Positions 51,687-60,957 of a stretch of 64,000 nt of DNA are shown here, piece after piece. Both the position numbers and the translations under genes were made by a program. The notes under the pieces are model-generated. The model ran no database searches. It was not told the DNA's origin and saw nothing but the letters and a program-made list of their open reading frames with translations. How positions within the stretch are numbered: the first letter of the stretch is position 1; each line of letters opens with the position of its first letter. This stretch comes from CAYJLC01 sp044426345 (lineage in GTDB: Bacteria; Bacillota; Clostridia; Oscillospirales; Butyricicoccaceae). The stretch lies in contig JAWXUP010000007.1 of NCBI GenBank assembly GCA_044426345.1, positions 1 to 64,000 on the forward strand, in the 5' to 3' direction.

Positions 51687-53952
51687 TTTTCATACCCATA
51701 AATACTTTTTCAGGGGTTATAGGAAGAATATTTGCACGAACGCCAACTGCATTTGCGATAGCGTGTGCAATTGCTGGAGCTGGTGTGTTTATTACAACTT
51801 CACCGATTGATTTTGCACCAAAAGGCCCAGTTGGTTCGTTTGATTCAGCGAAATTCACGTGGATTTTGCCGATATCCATACGCGTAGGAAGTTTATATTG
51901 CATAAAGCTGTCAGTAACCATTTTACCTTTGTAATCGTAAACAACATCTTCGTATAAAGCAAGTCCGATGCCTTGAACGATACCACCTTCGGCTTGAATT
52001 CTAGCTAGACTTTCGTTGATAACCGTACCACAATCGACGTATGAAATATAGTCTACAACGTCAACTTTACCAGTTTTTGGGCAAACTTCAACTTTGGCAA
52101 AGCCTGTCATAAATGGTGGTGGAGAAACTGCGCTACCGTGTGATGCTGTGGCTACAAGTTGGGTATTAGCCGTACCAACAACCGAGTTTTGTGCAAGCGT
52201 ACTTAAATCTAATGTTTTATCGCCAAAACTTATTATGCTACCATCAAATTCAAGGTAATCTTTGGTTGTACCAAAATATTTTGCACCCTCTGAAAGTATT
52301 TTATCTAACATATTTTCAGAGGCTTTTTTAACTGCCATACCAGTAACATAAGTTGTACTTGATGCATATGAACCAGGGTCAAACGGAGAGATATCAGTAT
52401 CAACGCCATGAACCATAATTTTACTAATGTCCACCATTAAAACTTCGGCTGCCATTTGTGAAAGAATAGTGTCAGAACCAGTACCCATATCGGTTGAACC
52501 AACCATTAGAGTGTAAAATCCATCATCATTAAGGCGTATTTCGATAGATGCTGTGTCGATATTTGAAATACCAGAACCTTGCATACACATTGCCATACCA
52601 AGACCTTGAATTTTACCATTATCTAGTACTTTTCTTTTGCTTTCCTGAGACCAACCGATGTCTTTTGCACCTTTTTGTAAACAAATATCGAGTGTAGATG
52701 AATTTAAATTTTCGTTATAATACATAGGCATTTTTTCATCAACACGTGGAATATTTTTCAGTCTAAATTCCAGTGGGTCGATGCCGATGATATCGCAATA
52801 CTCGTTAACTGCACTTTCAACTGCAAAAACACCTTGAGTAGCACCATAACCACGAAAAGCAGCAGCTGGCATTAAGTTTGAATACACAACATCGTATGAG
52901 AATTTTGCAGAGTATGCTTTGTTATATAAAGGTAATGTTTTGTGACCAGAAAGCCCAACAGTTGTGCAACCGTGTTCACCATAAGCCCCAGTGTTTGACA
53001 GGGTGTGAACGTGCATAGCGTGGATATTTCCTTCAGAGTCACCACCGATAGTAACTTCAATTTCCATTGCGTGACGGCTATTTGAACAGTTAAAAGTTTC
53101 GTGTCTATCATAAACAATTTTCGCTGGTTTTTTAGTGATATGAGTAACCACAGCTGGGTAAAATTCTGATACAACCGTTTGTTTTGCACCAAAACCACCA
53201 CCGATACGAGGTTTGATAACACGAAGTTTTGACGCTGAAATACCTAGTGAACGAGCAACTATTCTACGAACGTGAAACGGAACTTGAGTTGACGTTATGA
53301 TGTTCATTCTGCCCGTGTAGTCAAGATACGTATAGGTCACAAAAGGCTCCATCATTGACTGAGCTTGAGCCGGCATAAAGTATTTTTTTGTGAATTTTAC
53401 AGGAGCATTTGCCATATTTTCGTCAAAATCACCGTGAATTTCACAGCCACTCGCACAAATATTACGTTTTACATCGTTTCCTATGTCAAAATTCAAATGA
53501 TAATCATCTTCGGTATGAATTACTGTTTCATTGTCAATAGATTTTCTGAAATCGAGAACCGGTTCTAGTACGTCATAAGTTACTTTGATGAGTTTCATCG
53601 CACGGTTTACGCACTCTTCGTTTTCACCAGCAATAATCGCAACTGGGTCACCAACATAACGCACGGTGTCATCTAAAATTACACGGTCATACGGAGATGG
53701 CTCAGGGAAAGTTTGCCCTGCGTTTGTATATCTATGATGAGGTACATCTTTGTGAGTTAAAACACATTCTATACCAGGAACTTTCATCGCAATGTCGGTT
53801 TTTATGTCCAAAATTTTAGCATATGCGTGAGGCGAGTGCAAAAGTTTTACTATAAGACAATTTTTTGGTGCTAAATCATTAGTATAAACAGGTTTACCTG
53901 AAAGTAGAGCCTCGCTGTCGATTTTTTTAACTTTTTTTCCGATATAACTCAT
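51673..53952 (-). CDS. xdhA: Molybdenum hydroxylase, Mo-binding subunit
   Basis: 759 residues, xanthine dehydrogenase type. VRYVGDPVAIIAGE opening domain, IGGGFGAKQ (Mo-pterin loop), RGYGATQG, QAEGGIVQGIG and GPFGAKSIGE (catalytic Glu at the end). Works with the FAD and 2Fe-2S subunits encoded just upstream. Xanthine, nicotinate or another N-heterocycle is possible; the substrate residues do not decide. GAGGTG precedes ATG. No FdhD-like or XdhC-type maturation gene is present. Confidence 0.92.
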   Translation of the reverse strand: MSYIGKKVKKIDSEALLSGKPVYTNDLAPKNCLIVKLLHSPHAYAKILDIKTDIAMKVPGIECVLTHKDVPHHRYTNAGQTFPEPSPYDRVILDDTVRYVGDPVAIIAGENEECVNRAMKLIKVTYDVLEPVLDFRKSIDNETVIHTEDDYHLNFDIGNDVKRNICASGCEIHGDFDENMANAPVKFTKKYFMPAQAQSMMEPFVTYTYLDYTGRMNIITSTQVPFHVRRIVARSLGISASKLRVIKPRIGGGFGAKQTVVSEFYPAVVTHITKKPAKIVYDRHETFNCSNSRHAMEIEVTIGGDSEGNIHAMHVHTLSNTGAYGEHGCTTVGLSGHKTLPLYNKAYSAKFSYDVVYSNLMPAAAFRGYGATQGVFAVESAVNEYCDIIGIDPLEFRLKNIPRVDEKMPMYYNENLNSSTLDICLQKGAKDIGWSQESKRKVLDNGKIQGLGMAMCMQGSGISNIDTASIEIRLNDDGFYTLMVGSTDMGTGSDTILSQMAAEVLMVDISKIMVHGVDTDISPFDPGSYASSTTYVTGMAVKKASENMLDKILSEGAKYFGTTKDYLEFDGSIISFGDKTLDLSTLAQNSVVGTANTQLVATASHGSAVSPPPFMTGFAKVEVCPKTGKVDVVDYISYVDCGTVINESLARIQAEGGIVQGIGLALYEDVVYDYKGKMVTDSFMQYKLPTRMDIGKIHVNFAESNEPTGPFGAKSIGEVVINTPAPAIAHAIANAVGVRANILPITPEKVFMGMKNEQK

Positions 53953-53953
53953 A

Positions 53954-54400
53954 TTACACCTCTAAATACTTTCTAATTGCACGAAATTGACCTTCGTATC
54001 CTGTACATCTGCAAAGATTTCCAGATAAATAGTGCGAAATTTCATCATCGGTAGGATTTTTAAGCGTACCTTTCATAGAAACCACGTTCATAATAAATCC
54101 TGGTGAGCAGAAACCACATTGGTCAGCACCTTCTTCGGCTATAAATTCAGCAAAAATTTTAGCCTCGTCAGCAATTCCTTCAAGTGTTTTTATTTCCTTG
54201 CCATCGCATGAACATGCTAAAACAGAGCAAGAAAGAACAGGTTTATTATCTAAAAATAGCGTACAAAGACCACAGTTTGTAGTGTCGCAACCACGTTTTA
54301 CGCTCATAAAACCTTGTTCTCTTACGAAATCAAGTAGCACCATACTAGGGTCTACGTCTTTTTTATATGTTTTTCCGTTTATTTTAACTGTAATTATCAT
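53954..54400 (-). CDS. xdhC: Molybdenum hydroxylase, 2Fe-2S subunit
   Basis: 148 residues with two iron-sulfur sites: GCDTTNCGLCTLFLDNKPVLSC (shown in words: plant-type C-X4-C-X2-C) in the first half, and QCGFCSPGF plus NLCRCTGYEGQ in the second. Start at ATG 54400 after CGGAGG; the ATG at 54421 is before that site. It lies 1 bp before xdhA and 1 bp after xdhB. Confidence 0.93.
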   Translation of the reverse strand: MIITVKINGKTYKKDVDPSMVLLDFVREQGFMSVKRGCDTTNCGLCTLFLDNKPVLSCSVLACSCDGKEIKTLEGIADEAKIFAEFIAEEGADQCGFCSPGFIMNVVSMKGTLKNPTDDEISHYLSGNLCRCTGYEGQFRAIRKYLEV

Positions 54401-54401
54401 A

Positions 54402-55130
54402 TTAAACCTCCGAAATTGCATCTGTTAGCAAAATTTTTGTAAGTTCGCGTCTATAATCAGCTGACGCACGCATATTTGTGCCAAAATCAAGTGCGATAGC
54501 CTCGTCGATAGTTGACACAAGTTTTGCTTTGTGAGGACGAGCGCCGACTGAGATTTTTGTATCATCGCCACATTTACACACGCAAACTGCGATAACAGGG
54601 AAGTCTGTTGCTTGATTTCTGAAAGATTTATAGCAGATTTTTTGTGCACGTTTTGGAATTTTTACGTATTCTAGCACGTCTTTTTCAAAAGGCATTTCAG
54701 CGAATTTTACAAGTTCGATTTCACCGTGTTTTGCAGTGCAAACGATGGCATCAAGAGGAAGTATTCCTGTTAAAATATCCGAAAAACCAAATCTTCCGAA
54801 AATCGAACCACCAACAGTTGCCGTGTTTCTAAATTGAGTACCAACGATGTGATGGGTCATATCTTTAAAGAGCGTACCAAAGTTTTCTTGCAATATTTCA
54901 CTGCGTTCGATGTCTGAAAGGGTAGTCATTGCACCGATTTTCACGGAATTATCGTCTTCTTCTATAAAATTTAGACCGATTTTTGAAATATCAATTGCTG
55001 TATGCACGTTTTTATCTTGCAATCTTAGCCACATATTGCCACCTAAAATCACATTAGATTTTGTTTTGATTAGCGTGTTGTAAGCGTCTTTCACGTCTTC
55101 GGCTACGTAGTAGTTTGTTATTTTAAACAT
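54402..55130 (-). CDS. xdhB: Molybdenum hydroxylase, FAD subunit
   Basis: 242 residues of the CoxM/XdhB type: SNVILGGNMWLRLQ (FAD pyrophosphate region), IGAMTTLSDIERSEI and GTQFRNTATVGGSIFGRFGF (second FAD motif), then ISVGARPHKA near the end. It is shorter than E. coli XdhB (about 290). Start ATG 55130 after GGAGG. It is next to the NTPase gene (14 bp). Confidence 0.9.
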   Translation of the reverse strand: MFKITNYYVAEDVKDAYNTLIKTKSNVILGGNMWLRLQDKNVHTAIDISKIGLNFIEEDDNSVKIGAMTTLSDIERSEILQENFGTLFKDMTHHIVGTQFRNTATVGGSIFGRFGFSDILTGILPLDAIVCTAKHGEIELVKFAEMPFEKDVLEYVKIPKRAQKICYKSFRNQATDFPVIAVCVCKCGDDTKISVGARPHKAKLVSTIDEAIALDFGTNMRASADYRRELTKILLTDAISEV

Positions 55131-55144
55131 AAATTCCTCCAAAT

Positions 55145-55657
55145 TTATAGATTTTTATCAATAATATTTATGATATCTTTTGCAACTTTATCGCGATTAA
55201 AAAGTGTTATTTCTAAAGGATTGAACATTTTTTTGTATCTATCTAAAAAAAGATGATCACGTTTTTTGAGTACTGCAATGACAATTTTGTCAGAGTTTAA
55301 GAGTTTGTCGAGTGTTTGTACAAATTTATCAGATTTGCTTTCGAAAACACCAATTTCATCAATAATTGCGATGCGTTTATCAGAATTTAAGCAGTTTTGG
55401 GTTAAATGCACACCAAAATCATCAAAAATCTCGCTGAAAACTATCGGCTTGAAATCGCTATCCATTCGTGCGATGATATTTTGTTTTAAAGGGCTATATA
55501 AATTTAAAATATCCGAAAGAAAAAAACCTTCACGTTTACCATTTTCAAAAAATTCACGTGTGCAAAAACCACAAATGTCATCTGGAAATGCTTGTAAAAT
55601 CTTGTTTATAATCGTAGTTTTTCCGATATTTATATCGCCAGTTATCATTATAACCAT
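55145..55657 (-). CDS. THEP1-like nucleoside triphosphatase
   Basis: 170 residues with a P-loop MITGDINIGKTTII, IAIIDEIGVFESKS (Walker B) and VIAVLKKRDH. This fits the THEP1/NTPase_1 family, occasionally found in molybdenum hydroxylase operons where its task is unproven. It is the first gene of the operon. Start ATG 55657 after TTAGGTGA; seven upstream residues in frame are rejected because the ATG at 55678 has no site. Confidence 0.78.
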   Translation of the reverse strand: MVIMITGDINIGKTTIINKILQAFPDDICGFCTREFFENGKREGFFLSDILNLYSPLKQNIIARMDSDFKPIVFSEIFDDFGVHLTQNCLNSDKRIAIIDEIGVFESKSDKFVQTLDKLLNSDKIVIAVLKKRDHLFLDRYKKMFNPLEITLFNRDKVAKDIINIIDKNL

Positions 55658-55686
55658 AGAATCACCTAATTTACCCATTTTATTTA

Positions 55687-55715
55687 ATTATACTAAAAAT
55701 TTAAGTTAAAATCAA
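55687..55715 (-). promoter_or_regulatory. Promoter of the molybdenum hydroxylase operon
   Basis: Minus strand TTGATT (55715-55710), 17-nt spacer, TATAAT (55692-55687), about 30 bp before the NTPase start. Confidence 0.72.
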
Positions 55716-55827
55716 GCAATAAATAGTAAGTATTACGAAATTAAAATTTAAGTTTTTGTAAATTTTTACAGTAATATTGAAACTTTTTTTAAAACATAAC
55801 GTCAAATATAATGAGGAGGTGGTAAGT

Positions 55828-55938
55828 TTGAAAAATCCAAGATTAATAATAGTTATAGTTTTATCAGCAATTGTGGCCATTGTTATGATGTTACAAAATA
55901 CTTTTGGAAACCCATTTTCCTACCTTACAAATGTCTAG
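55828..55938 (+). CDS. 36-residue membrane peptide
   Basis: TTG 55828 to TAG 55938: a short basic start MKNPR, one hydrophobic helix (LIIVIVLSAIVAIVMMLQ) and a small tail NTFGNPFSYLTNV. A very strong GAGGAGGTGG ribosome site lies just before the TTG. This makes it a plausible real gene, although there is nothing to match it with. A regulatory or envelope role is typical for such peptides; none can be claimed. Confidence 0.55.
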   Translation: MKNPRLIIVIVLSAIVAIVMMLQNTFGNPFSYLTNV

Positions 55939-55994
55939 TACTATAAAAAATTAACACTCTGAAATGATAATATTATAACATATACGCAATGAAA

Positions 55995-56020
55995 AAGACG
56001 TAACTTTATCGGTTACGTCT
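55995..56020. repeat. Duplicate of the deaD terminator
   Basis: 26 bp identical to 56354-56379 (AAGACGTAACTTTATCGG, then TTACGTCT). With the copy at 56354 it forms a direct repeat flanking element A3. Confidence 0.85.
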
Positions 56021-56353
56021 CAGTTTGTCAAAAAACTAATTTTAAAAATAGACTTTTCGTCAAAATATACAAATTTTTTGTTTTGTGCCTCTGCGATTTA
56101 CTGCCTGTGCTATCTTTTTTCTCGGCAGTCGCTCGCCGCGTGGCTGATACTTTGGGGCGTCCCAAAGTATCCAAAAGACGAAATCTTTTTATAAAAGATT
56201 TATCAAAACTAGCCTAAATTTATCGCTGCGTAAATAATTTTTCTCTGAAAAATTTTTACTTTGCTAGCGTGTGCTTTAAAATTTTATTTTAAGGTTAAGG
56301 TGAGTTTTTTTCTTTTGGAAATATTTTTTAACTTGTCGGTTTTTTGACAGTAT
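56021..56353 (+). repeat. Element A, copy A3
   Basis: Left end TTTGTCAAAAAAC and right end GTTTTTTGACAGT are inverted copies (perfect TGTCAAAAAAC at both ends). The central palindrome at 56146-56171 has one change (GGGGC for GGGAC). All A landmarks are present. Flanked on both sides by the identical 26-bp terminator hairpin. Confidence 0.85.
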
Positions 56354-56380
56354 AAGACGTAACTTTATCGGTTACGTCTT
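56354..56380 (-). terminator. Terminator of the DEAD-box helicase gene
   Basis: AAGACGTAAC / GTTACGTCTT 10-bp stem, about 12 bp past the helicase stop. Its second copy lies 359 bp further on, beyond A3. Confidence 0.8.
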
Positions 56381-56391
56381 TTGCTATTTTA

Positions 56392-58152
56392 TTAATCATT
56401 GAATTTTTGTGGAGTAACTTTTTTTGCTGTGTCATCATAGCGTTTTTTGTGGTCACGACGATCATCACGTCTACCACTACCAGAACGACCAAAGTCACGT
56501 CTGCCACCGTTGTCACGTTTTGCAAAATCACGTCTGCCACCATCACGTCTACCACCACCAGAACGACCGAAGTCTTTTTTAGTGTCGATAACAGTTTTTG
56601 TTTCATGACCACAGATTGTACAACCAACCATAGATTCCAATACTTTGTCAACGTCAGCTTTAAGAACAGACACGATAGAAAAACCGTCAAAAATTTCGAT
56701 TTTACCAATATTTTTACTTGTAATACCAGTTCTTTCAGTGATAGCACCAACTAAATGGTTTGGAGCTACACGTTTATTTCTGCCAATATCAATTTTTAGT
56801 TTTTGGAAATCATCGTTGTTAGCGTGAGTTCTGTGTTTGATTTGCTCGATTGTGTGAAGTGCGCTGTCTAATTTTTGGAAGTGAATTTGAAGTGCTGCTG
56901 CTGCAATTTGTTCAGCAGTAAATTCTTTTTCCATTAGAGCTTCAACCATTTTTGTATAAGTTTCAGCAACTTCACCGTTTATAACTTCAGCTACAGTTTC
57001 GATGTTTTTATTTGTATTTTCTTGTTTGATATCTTCAAAATTAGGAATTGCAGTTTGGTCGATTGTAATTTTAAGGTCACGTTGCATATCACGAAGTTCG
57101 AATTGTTGACGTCTGCCACTTAAAATCGTAATAGCTGTACCAGTTTTTCCTGCACGGCCTGTACGACCGATACGGTGAACGTAATATTCGCTGTTTTGAG
57201 GGATATCATAGTTTATAACGTAGTTAATGTCGTCAACGTCGATACCACGAGCGGCAACGTCAGTCGCTACAAGGATTTTAGCACTGCCACCTTTGTAAGC
57301 GTTCATAACTTTTGTACGTTGTTCTTGTTTCATATCACCGTGAAGACCAAGTGCTTTGAAACCAGATTTATTAAGGTTTTCTTCGATTTCATCAACCATT
57401 TTTTTCGTATTACAGAAAATCATAGCTAAATCATTTGAATACATATGCAAAAATAGTTTTAAAACGTCCATTTTTCTGCCCATTGGAACGTCTACGTATT
57501 TTTGAGTAATTTTAGCAACAGTTTGTTTTCTTGCAACTTCGATAGTTACAGGTTCTCTTTGGAACTCTTTTGTAATTTGCATAATTGCAGGTGGCATTGT
57601 TGCAGAGAAAAGGATTGTTTGACGTTCTTCAGGAGCGTCTTGTAAAATCGTTTGAATGTCTTCTTTAAAGCCCATTGAAAGCATTTCATCTGCTTCGTCA
57701 AGGATAATCATTTTAAGGTTTGTAAGTTTTAAAGTTTTACGGCGTAAGTGATCCATAACACGACCTGGTGTGCCGATTACAACATTTGCACGTTTAAGGT
57801 TTAAAATTTGACGGTCCATAGGAGAACCACCGTAAACTACGGCTGTTTTAATACCTTCTGCAAATTGAGTTACTTTTTTGATTTCCTCAGCTACTTGCAT
57901 TGCAAGTTCACGAGTTGGGCATAAAATAAGTGCTTGAGCAGTTCTTTTAGACTCTGTAGTGTCAATCATCTCAACCATAGGGATAGAAAACGCCATAGTT
58001 TTACCAGTACCTGTTTGAGATTTACCGATTACATCGGCACCTGTTTTAATAAGTGGTATTGCTTTTTCTTGGATTTCTGTTGCATTTTCGTAGCCAATTT
58101 GCTCGATAGCACGTAAAACGTCAGGGTTTGTTACTAATTCTGTAAAGTTCAT
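56392..58152 (-). CDS. deaD: DEAD-box RNA helicase with DbpA-type RNA-binding domain
   Basis: 586 residues. Q-motif, then GKSQTGTGKTMAF (Walker A), PTRELAMQ, TPGRVMDHL, ILDEADEML, LFSATMP, GRTGRAGKTG; then a DbpA-like RNA-binding domain (about 470-540; NHLVGAITERTGITSKNIGK), a CX2C (CTICG), and an Arg/Gly/Asp-rich tail (GRSGGGRRDGGRRDFAKRD). The layout fits DeaD/CshA/YxiN-like helicases acting on ribosome assembly or cold adaptation. Start ATG 58152 after ATGAGGA; in-frame upstream ATG codons to 58209 have no site. Confidence 0.92.
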   Translation of the reverse strand: MNFTELVTNPDVLRAIEQIGYENATEIQEKAIPLIKTGADVIGKSQTGTGKTMAFSIPMVEMIDTTESKRTAQALILCPTRELAMQVAEEIKKVTQFAEGIKTAVVYGGSPMDRQILNLKRANVVIGTPGRVMDHLRRKTLKLTNLKMIILDEADEMLSMGFKEDIQTILQDAPEERQTILFSATMPPAIMQITKEFQREPVTIEVARKQTVAKITQKYVDVPMGRKMDVLKLFLHMYSNDLAMIFCNTKKMVDEIEENLNKSGFKALGLHGDMKQEQRTKVMNAYKGGSAKILVATDVAARGIDVDDINYVINYDIPQNSEYYVHRIGRTGRAGKTGTAITILSGRRQQFELRDMQRDLKITIDQTAIPNFEDIKQENTNKNIETVAEVINGEVAETYTKMVEALMEKEFTAEQIAAAALQIHFQKLDSALHTIEQIKHRTHANNDDFQKLKIDIGRNKRVAPNHLVGAITERTGITSKNIGKIEIFDGFSIVSVLKADVDKVLESMVGCTICGHETKTVIDTKKDFGRSGGGRRDGGRRDFAKRDNGGRRDFGRSGSGRRDDRRDHKKRYDDTAKKVTPQKFND

Positions 58153-58244
58153 TAAGTTCCTCATTTTCATTTGTTGGTTAAAAATAGAGGACACCCATAA
58201 AACACACATACCCCTGCTTTTAACATATTTTGTCAGTAACTAAT

Positions 58245-58274
58245 AGTATAACACATTTTTGTAGTATGTGTCAA
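58245..58274 (-). promoter_or_regulatory. Promoter of the helicase gene
   Basis: Minus strand TTGACA (58274-58269), 18-nt spacer, TATACT (58250-58245), leaving a leader of about 85 nt. The remaining part of 58275-58503 is A/T-rich; I could not place the pncB promoter with confidence. Confidence 0.75.
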
Positions 58275-58503
58275 ATTTATTATTAGTTTTTTGTATAATA
58301 AGTAGAAAAAATGCATGCTTGAAATCAGCACATAATTCCACACTTTGATATAATTATACAATATATTTATTTCTAAAATACTACCAAAATATTAACATTT
58401 AAAGTTTTTTGTTTGTTTATATCGCTAATTTTTAATTTTGTTTATTGTAATTGTAATGATTATGTGATAGGATAATTGTAATACCATAATAAGGAGAACT
58501 TGT

Positions 58504-59943
58504 ATGAAAAATTTTAGAAATTTAACAATGCTGACAGATTTTTATGAAATCACTATGGCAAACGGTTATTTTGAAAATAAAATGGCAAATCAAAAAGCAT
58601 ATTTTGATATGTTTTTTAGAAAAGTGCCAGATGATGGCGGGTATGCTATTTTAGCTGGTATAGAACAACTTGTAGAATATCTTGAACACATTAAGTTTGA
58701 AGATGAAGATATAGAATATTTACGCTCAAAAAATCTTTTTTCTGAAGGTTTTTTAGAATATCTTAGCGATTTCAAATTCGAATGTGATGTATATGCAATT
58801 CCAGAAGGAACTCCGATTTTCCCTGGAGAACCAATTATCACTGTAAGTGGACCTATGATTCAAGCTCAGTTTGTTGAAACAGCTCTGCTTTTAACTATAA
58901 ATCACCAATCACTTATAGCAACTAAAGCAAATCGTATGGTAAAAGCTGCTGAAGGTCGTCCTATTATCGAATTCGGAGCACGTCGCGCGCAAAGTTATGA
59001 CGGTGCTATTTTAGGTGCAAGAGCAGCGTATATCGGTGGCTGTGCAGGTACTTCTTGTGTTATGACAGACCGTGACTACGGAGTTCCAGCAGGTGGTACA
59101 ATGGCGCATAGCTGGGTTCAAATGTTTGACAGCGAAGTTGAGGCTTTTGAAACTTACGCAAGGATTTATCCAGAGGGTTGCGTATTTTTGGTTGACACAT
59201 ATAATGTATTGAAATCTGGTGTGCCAAACGCTATTAAAGTATTTGATGAAGTATTAAAACCACAAGGACTTCGCCCAAAAGCAATTCGTTTAGATAGTGG
59301 TGATATTGCATATTTATCAAAAAGAGCGAGAATTATGCTTGACCACGCTGGATATCAAGATGTTCAAATTATGGCATCAAACTCATTAGATGAATTTTTA
59401 ATTCGTGATTTAATAACGCAAGGTGCAAAAATCGACTCATTTGGTATCGGTGAAAGACTTATTACGTCAAAAAGCGAACCAGTTTTTGGTGGTGTATATA
59501 AATTATGTGCTGTTAAAAACAAAGAAGGTGAAATTGTACCGAAAATTAAAATTTCAGAAAACGTAGAAAAAATTACAAATCCTCACGTAAAACAACTTTA
59601 TCGTCTATTTGACAACGAAACTGGAAAAGCAATCGCTGATGTACTTACGGTCTATGATGAAGTTATAGATGAATCACAACCATACACAATTTTCCACCCT
59701 GTACATGTTTGGAAACGTCAAACTATTACTAATTTTACAGCAAAAAAACTACTTGAACCGTTGTTTATAAAAGGAAAATGCGTATATAACAAGCCAGACA
59801 TCGAGGAAATTCGTTCATACTGCAAAGCGCAAACAAACACGTTATGGGAAGAAATTTCTCGTTTTGAAAATCCACAAAACTACTTTGTAGACTTGTCTCA
59901 AAAATTATGGGACGTTAAACAAAACTTATTAAAAGGCAACTAA
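58504..59943 (+). CDS. pncB: Nicotinate phosphoribosyltransferase
   Basis: 479 residues. Converts nicotinate, PRPP and ATP to nicotinate mononucleotide in NAD salvage. Motifs: MLTDFYEITMANGYFE, EFGARRAQSYDGA, AGTSCVMTDRDYGVPAGGTMAHSW in words (His of MAHSW is the phosphorylated residue region), RLDSGDIAYLSK and GIGERLITSKSEPVFGGVYK in part. Length fits the Firmicute long type. AAGGAGA precedes ATG. Confidence 0.95.
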   Translation: MKNFRNLTMLTDFYEITMANGYFENKMANQKAYFDMFFRKVPDDGGYAILAGIEQLVEYLEHIKFEDEDIEYLRSKNLFSEGFLEYLSDFKFECDVYAIPEGTPIFPGEPIITVSGPMIQAQFVETALLLTINHQSLIATKANRMVKAAEGRPIIEFGARRAQSYDGAILGARAAYIGGCAGTSCVMTDRDYGVPAGGTMAHSWVQMFDSEVEAFETYARIYPEGCVFLVDTYNVLKSGVPNAIKVFDEVLKPQGLRPKAIRLDSGDIAYLSKRARIMLDHAGYQDVQIMASNSLDEFLIRDLITQGAKIDSFGIGERLITSKSEPVFGGVYKLCAVKNKEGEIVPKIKISENVEKITNPHVKQLYRLFDNETGKAIADVLTVYDEVIDESQPYTIFHPVHVWKRQTITNFTAKKLLEPLFIKGKCVYNKPDIEEIRSYCKAQTNTLWEEISRFENPQNYFVDLSQKLWDVKQNLLKGN

Positions 59944-59955
59944 GGAGCTAAAATT

Positions 59956-60900
59956 ATGCAAATAGCAATGACACTAGCAAATCAAATTCTTATAATGTTT
60001 CTACTTATGGGAGTTGGTATTTTTTCGTACAAATTAAAATTTTTCACAGAAGAGGGTATTCGAGATCTGAATAATTTTCTGGTTGTAGTAATTGTAATCG
60101 CAGCAATTTTAGATCCATTTACAACATCGGATTATAGTCCAGAACGTGTGAAAAATCTTATAATTGCCTCTATTTTGGCACTGTTTTTCAATTTAGTAGG
60201 TATTTTAATAAGTACGCTTGCGTATAGTACGAAAAATTTAGAGTCAAAAATTTCAATTTTAGCTAGCGTTTATCCGAATAGTGGATTTATGGCATTGCCA
60301 CTTTTATCAGCAGTTTTTGGTTCTGAAGGAGTGTTTTATGGTGCAATTTACATTGCGATATTTAATATCTTTGTATGGGCACATTTAGTTCCACTTTTAA
60401 CTGATGGACCGAGGCAACCAGCCATTCAATACGTTAAAATAATAGCGAAAAACCCTGTAATTATTGCAATTATAGTATCGATTTTTTTATATGTTATGGA
60501 TATTAAATTTCCAACACCTATAGCTACAGTTGTAAGTTATATCTCAGGACTTAATACTCCTATCGCAATGATGCTTTTGGGTATGTTTGTGTGCAAGTGC
60601 AATGTTTTGAAAGCTTTTACAAACTTTAAAATCTATACAGTTTGTGCAATGAAATTAGTTGTATTGCCACTTATATTCTTGGTGGCAATGAAAATTGTTA
60701 CGCTATTTTATCCGTTAGACCAAACGGTAGTAGTGTGTCTTCTTATCTCATCTGGAGCACCAACAGCAGGAATTGTTACAATAATGTGCGAAAGATTGGG
60801 GAATGATATTGAATACTCAATTCAAATTATGACGCTTTGCACACTATTATCGCTATTTTCGTTACCATTTGTAATTTACTTAGCACAAACTATAATCTAA
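59956..60900 (+). CDS. AEC-family permease
   Basis: 314 residues, about ten helices in two five-helix halves. VYPNSGFMALPLLSAVFGSE in the first half and LLISSGAPTAGIVTIMCER in the second fit the auxin-efflux-carrier (AEC) family of malate, amino-acid or small-acid transporters. AAGGAG precedes ATG 12 bp after pncB, so it is co-transcribed; a link to nicotinate or another pyridine acid is inference only. Confidence 0.85.
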   Translation: MQIAMTLANQILIMFLLMGVGIFSYKLKFFTEEGIRDLNNFLVVVIVIAAILDPFTTSDYSPERVKNLIIASILALFFNLVGILISTLAYSTKNLESKISILASVYPNSGFMALPLLSAVFGSEGVFYGAIYIAIFNIFVWAHLVPLLTDGPRQPAIQYVKIIAKNPVIIAIIVSIFLYVMDIKFPTPIATVVSYISGLNTPIAMMLLGMFVCKCNVLKAFTNFKIYTVCAMKLVVLPLIFLVAMKIVTLFYPLDQTVVVCLLISSGAPTAGIVTIMCERLGNDIEYSIQIMTLCTLLSLFSLPFVIYLAQTII

Positions 60901-60957
60901 ATACCATATATTAAATATAATTTATTGCAGAAAACGTATTTTATGCGTTCCTAAGCT

